A stretch of DNA of 40,649 nt from Gammaproteobacteria bacterium. Its GTDB lineage: Bacteria; Pseudomonadota; Gammaproteobacteria; GCA-2400775. Both the position numbers and the translations under genes were made by a program. Positions 38,426 through 40,649 of the stretch are shown here, one piece after another (the stretch's first letter is position 1; every line of letters starts with the position of its first letter). The DNA lies in NCBI GenBank assembly GCA_013151045.1, contig JAADIY010000029.1, positions 1 through 40,649 on the forward strand, given 5' to 3'. The notes under the pieces are model-generated. The model made no database searches. It saw nothing but the letters and a program-made list of their open reading frames with translations, and had not been told where the DNA came from.

Positions 38426-40649
38426 TTTCATTGAAGTTGTCGTTACGCATGCTGCGTCGGTCTTGGCGCAGCGGAGAAATACAGATTTTATTTTGGGCTT
38501 TGTTTATCGCGGTGACAGGTATGACAGCAGTAGAAGCCTTTACTGAGCGCGTGCAGCTAGCGTTGGAACATCAAGCCAATGATTTACTGGGTGCAGACTT
38601 AGTGGTCAACTCCGATCATCCCTTTGATAGGCAATTACCCAATTTAGCGAAGGTAAATGGGCTGCGGTATGACTATAAAACGGAATTCCCTAGTGTTGCT
38701 ATAGCAGGTGATAAATTACAGTTAGGCTCTATTAAAGCGGTGGGAGAGTCTTATCCGCTGCGCGGCCAATTACGTATCGTAAAAAACAGTAGTGGTCAGT
38801 TCATTGATGTGCAAACGGGGCCGCCTCTAGGTCAAGCATGGTTAGGTCAGCGCATGATGTCGCAACTAGCCGTTAATGTTGGCGATACGGTGACCCTTGG
38901 CGACAAGCAATTTGTAGTTGGAGCGATGCTACAACAAGAGCCTGATCAATCGTCAGGTTTTACCGCTTTGGCGCCACGCGTAATGATTCATCAAGACGAT
39001 TTGGCGGCAACGAAGTTACTACTGCGTGGTAGCAGAGCACGTTATAGCTTATTACTGGCCGGTAATATTGCTCAACTATCAGTATTTCGCACACAAGCTG
39101 AACTCCTGCTAACGTCAGGACAACGTATGGAAGACGTTAAACAGGCGCGGCCACAGGTTGCTATCGCGCTTGATCGTGCTGATCGCTTTTTATCGTTAGC
39201 GGCATTGGTTGCTGTTGTGTTGGCAGGTATTGCGATTGTCAGTGCTAGTCGACGTTATCTTGCGCGACATTTAGGTGAGGTCGCGGTATTACGATGCATG
39301 GGAGCGAGCTATGGCAGCATTTTTATTATTGTTGCCGGACAACTCATTATCGCTGGTCTATTTGCAGCTTCCTTAGGTGTTGTTGTTGGTTATGGTGCGC
39401 AGTTTTTATTGACGGGTACTTTGTCGACGTTTGTTGCGAGCGAGCTACCACTGCCGGGTGGAAAAGCTGGAGTTGTCGCGTTTTTATCTGGAGTGTTACT
39501 GCTATTGAGTTTTGCTTTGCCCGTATTGTTGAGGCTTAGACAGATTCCTGCGCTGCGTGTGTTGCGTAACGATGTCGGCAACATTCAAATGAGCGGATGG
39601 AGTTTATACCTGGTTGGTTTGACGACGGTTGTATTGCTGATGTTATGGCAGGCACAAGATGCACGTCTCGTGGCGTATGTCGTAGTAGGTGTGTTGTCGG
39701 CTGTTGTTGTGTTGTATATTTCAGCGCGCTGCGCTATCTATTTGTTGCGCTATTTGCCCTTAAAAAAGGGTTATGGTTGGCGCTTAGGTTTGCGTGCTAT
39801 GACTCAGCGCAAAAATGATACTGCAATGCAGCTAACTGCCTGTGGAATAGGTTTAATGGTGTTATTGCTGTTTGGTTTGATTCGTACCGATTTGCTAAAT
39901 CAATGGCAAGCGAGTTTGCCGGAAGATGCGCCGAATCAATTTCTCATTAATGTGCAGCCAGGGCAGCAGCAGCAAATATTCGATTTATTTGATGAATATT
40001 CAGAACAACGGCCTGACTTATACCCAGCGATACGAGGTCGTTTGATTTCAGTGAATGATGATGGCGCGCGAGCCAGCAATATTGATGGTGAGAATGCAGA
40101 TGAGCAGCGTGGACCCGCTCGCAGTCTTAATCTTTCTTTTTCTGAAAATGAGCCTGCACACAGTCCTGTAGTTGAGGGTGATTGGTGGAATGGGAGTGAA
40201 GAAGGTTTGGTTTCGTTAGAGCAAGATTTTGCTAAGCGTATTGATGCCAAGATAGGTGACATAATACGAGTTAATATTGCAGGTAGGGAGCTTGAAGCAA
40301 AAGTGGCGAATTTGCGTGCTGTCGAATGGGATTCTTTCAAAATAAATTTTTATATGATTTTTTCTCCCGACGTAATGAAAGCGCAGCCGACGACTTATAT
40401 TGGTTCTTATAAACAGCGCGCAGAAGATAATGCGCTAACCAATGCGTTAGTGAATCATTTGCCTAATTTAACGATTATTGATGTCGGAAGCATTATTAAA
40501 CAAGTGCAACAGATTATTAACCGTGTCACGAGCGCGATAGAGTATGTCTTTATGTTTACCGTGTTGGCGGGTTGCGTTGTATTGTTTGCGGCTATTCATT
40601 CAACACTTGAGCAGCGTGTACGTTATAGCGCTTTAATGCGTGCATTAGG
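38422..40649 (+). CDS. ybbP: ABC transporter permease, YbbP-like (3' end missing)
   Basis: An uninterrupted frame of 742 codons runs from ATG 38422 past the end of the window. The N-terminus is a membrane anchor (ILFWALFIAVTGMTAVEAF, about 17-35) followed by a large periplasmic domain (EHQANDLLGADLVV). Then come an FtsX-type core (ALDRADRFLSLAALVAVVLAG; LGEVAVLRCMGASYGSIF), several more helices, a second periplasmic loop, and the start of the last FtsX core (AIEYVFMFTVLAGCVVLFAA). E. coli YbbP is about 800 aa, so roughly 60-90 residues are lost beyond the window. It is predicted to act with the preceding ATPase, probably on lipid-like molecules in concert with TesA. Confidence 0.9.
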   Translation, partial: MISLKLSLRMLRRSWRSGEIQILFWALFIAVTGMTAVEAFTERVQLALEHQANDLLGADLVVNSDHPFDRQLPNLAKVNGLRYDYKTEFPSVAIAGDKLQLGSIKAVGESYPLRGQLRIVKNSSGQFIDVQTGPPLGQAWLGQRMMSQLAVNVGDTVTLGDKQFVVGAMLQQEPDQSSGFTALAPRVMIHQDDLAATKLLLRGSRARYSLLLAGNIAQLSVFRTQAELLLTSGQRMEDVKQARPQVAIALDRADRFLSLAALVAVVLAGIAIVSASRRYLARHLGEVAVLRCMGASYGSIFIIVAGQLIIAGLFAASLGVVVGYGAQFLLTGTLSTFVASELPLPGGKAGVVAFLSGVLLLLSFALPVLLRLRQIPALRVLRNDVGNIQMSGWSLYLVGLTTVVLLMLWQAQDARLVAYVVVGVLSAVVVLYISARCAIYLLRYLPLKKGYGWRLGLRAMTQRKNDTAMQLTACGIGLMVLLLFGLIRTDLLNQWQASLPEDAPNQFLINVQPGQQQQIFDLFDEYSEQRPDLYPAIRGRLISVNDDGARASNIDGENADEQRGPARSLNLSFSENEPAHSPVVEGDWWNGSEEGLVSLEQDFAKRIDAKIGDIIRVNIAGRELEAKVANLRAVEWDSFKINFYMIFSPDVMKAQPTTYIGSYKQRAEDNALTNALVNHLPNLTIIDVGSIIKQVQQIINRVTSAIEYVFMFTVLAGCVVLFAAIHSTLEQRVRYSALMRAL

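Overview
The window is a compact, roughly 45-47% G+C chromosomal segment from a gammaproteobacterium. Protein families and gene order resemble the Pseudomonas / Oceanospirillales / Cellvibrionales side of the class: murC-murB-ddl-ftsQ-ftsA-ftsZ-lpxC, dciA, secA-argJ; rpmB-rpmG, radC, coaBC-dut-algC-argB; uvrA / MFS / ssb; and bamD / rluD-pgeF. This placement is inference from synteny and protein motifs; there is no rRNA in the window to test it. I see no tRNA, rRNA, insertion sequence, CRISPR array or prophage gene. It is mostly core genome with a few accessory or odd elements.

Layout. (1) 1-6633, plus strand: end of the division and cell wall cluster, with murC (3' end only), murB, ddl, ftsQ, ftsA, ftsZ and lpxC, mostly overlapping or a few bases apart. 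These make and polymerise peptidoglycan precursors, build the Z ring and start lipid A synthesis. A 53-codon ORF with a strong Shine-Dalgarno sequence links murC to murB. (2) 6674-12392: dciA (minus), then secA, argJ and an acyl desaturase, closed by a near-perfect terminator. (3) 12476-13692, minus: rpmG, rpmB and radC. (4) 13815-19013, plus: coaBC, dut, an algC fused to a membrane sensor-like domain, and argB. (5) 19026-21642: a DUF4124 protein, a TauE/SafE transporter, and a multidomain protein with a J domain, a degenerate second J domain, a zinc ribbon and a PilZ domain. (6) 21748-27114: pyrE and uvrA (minus) and a YajR-like MFS transporter (plus), separated by a 330-bp highly structured non-coding stretch. 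(7) 27150-32204, plus: ssb, sucC-sucD, a tandem CDGSH iron-sulfur protein, glutamine-dependent nadE and glnB. (8) 32300-35184, minus: bamD, a BamD-like lipoprotein carrying a C-terminal SPOR domain, and a decayed third BamD-like copy with two frame disruptions. (9) 35354-40649: rluD-pgeF (plus), tesA (minus) and a divergent YbbA/YbbP-type ABC transporter whose permease runs off the window.

The best candidates for something new are the J/J/zinc-ribbon/PilZ protein, which keeps both the HPD triad and the RxxxR + DxSxxG c-di-GMP motif; the BamD-like SPOR lipoprotein with its decayed tandem copy; the hairpin-rich uvrA-MFS intergenic region; and the coupled small ORF between murC and murB. Everything else looks like intact housekeeping sequence.
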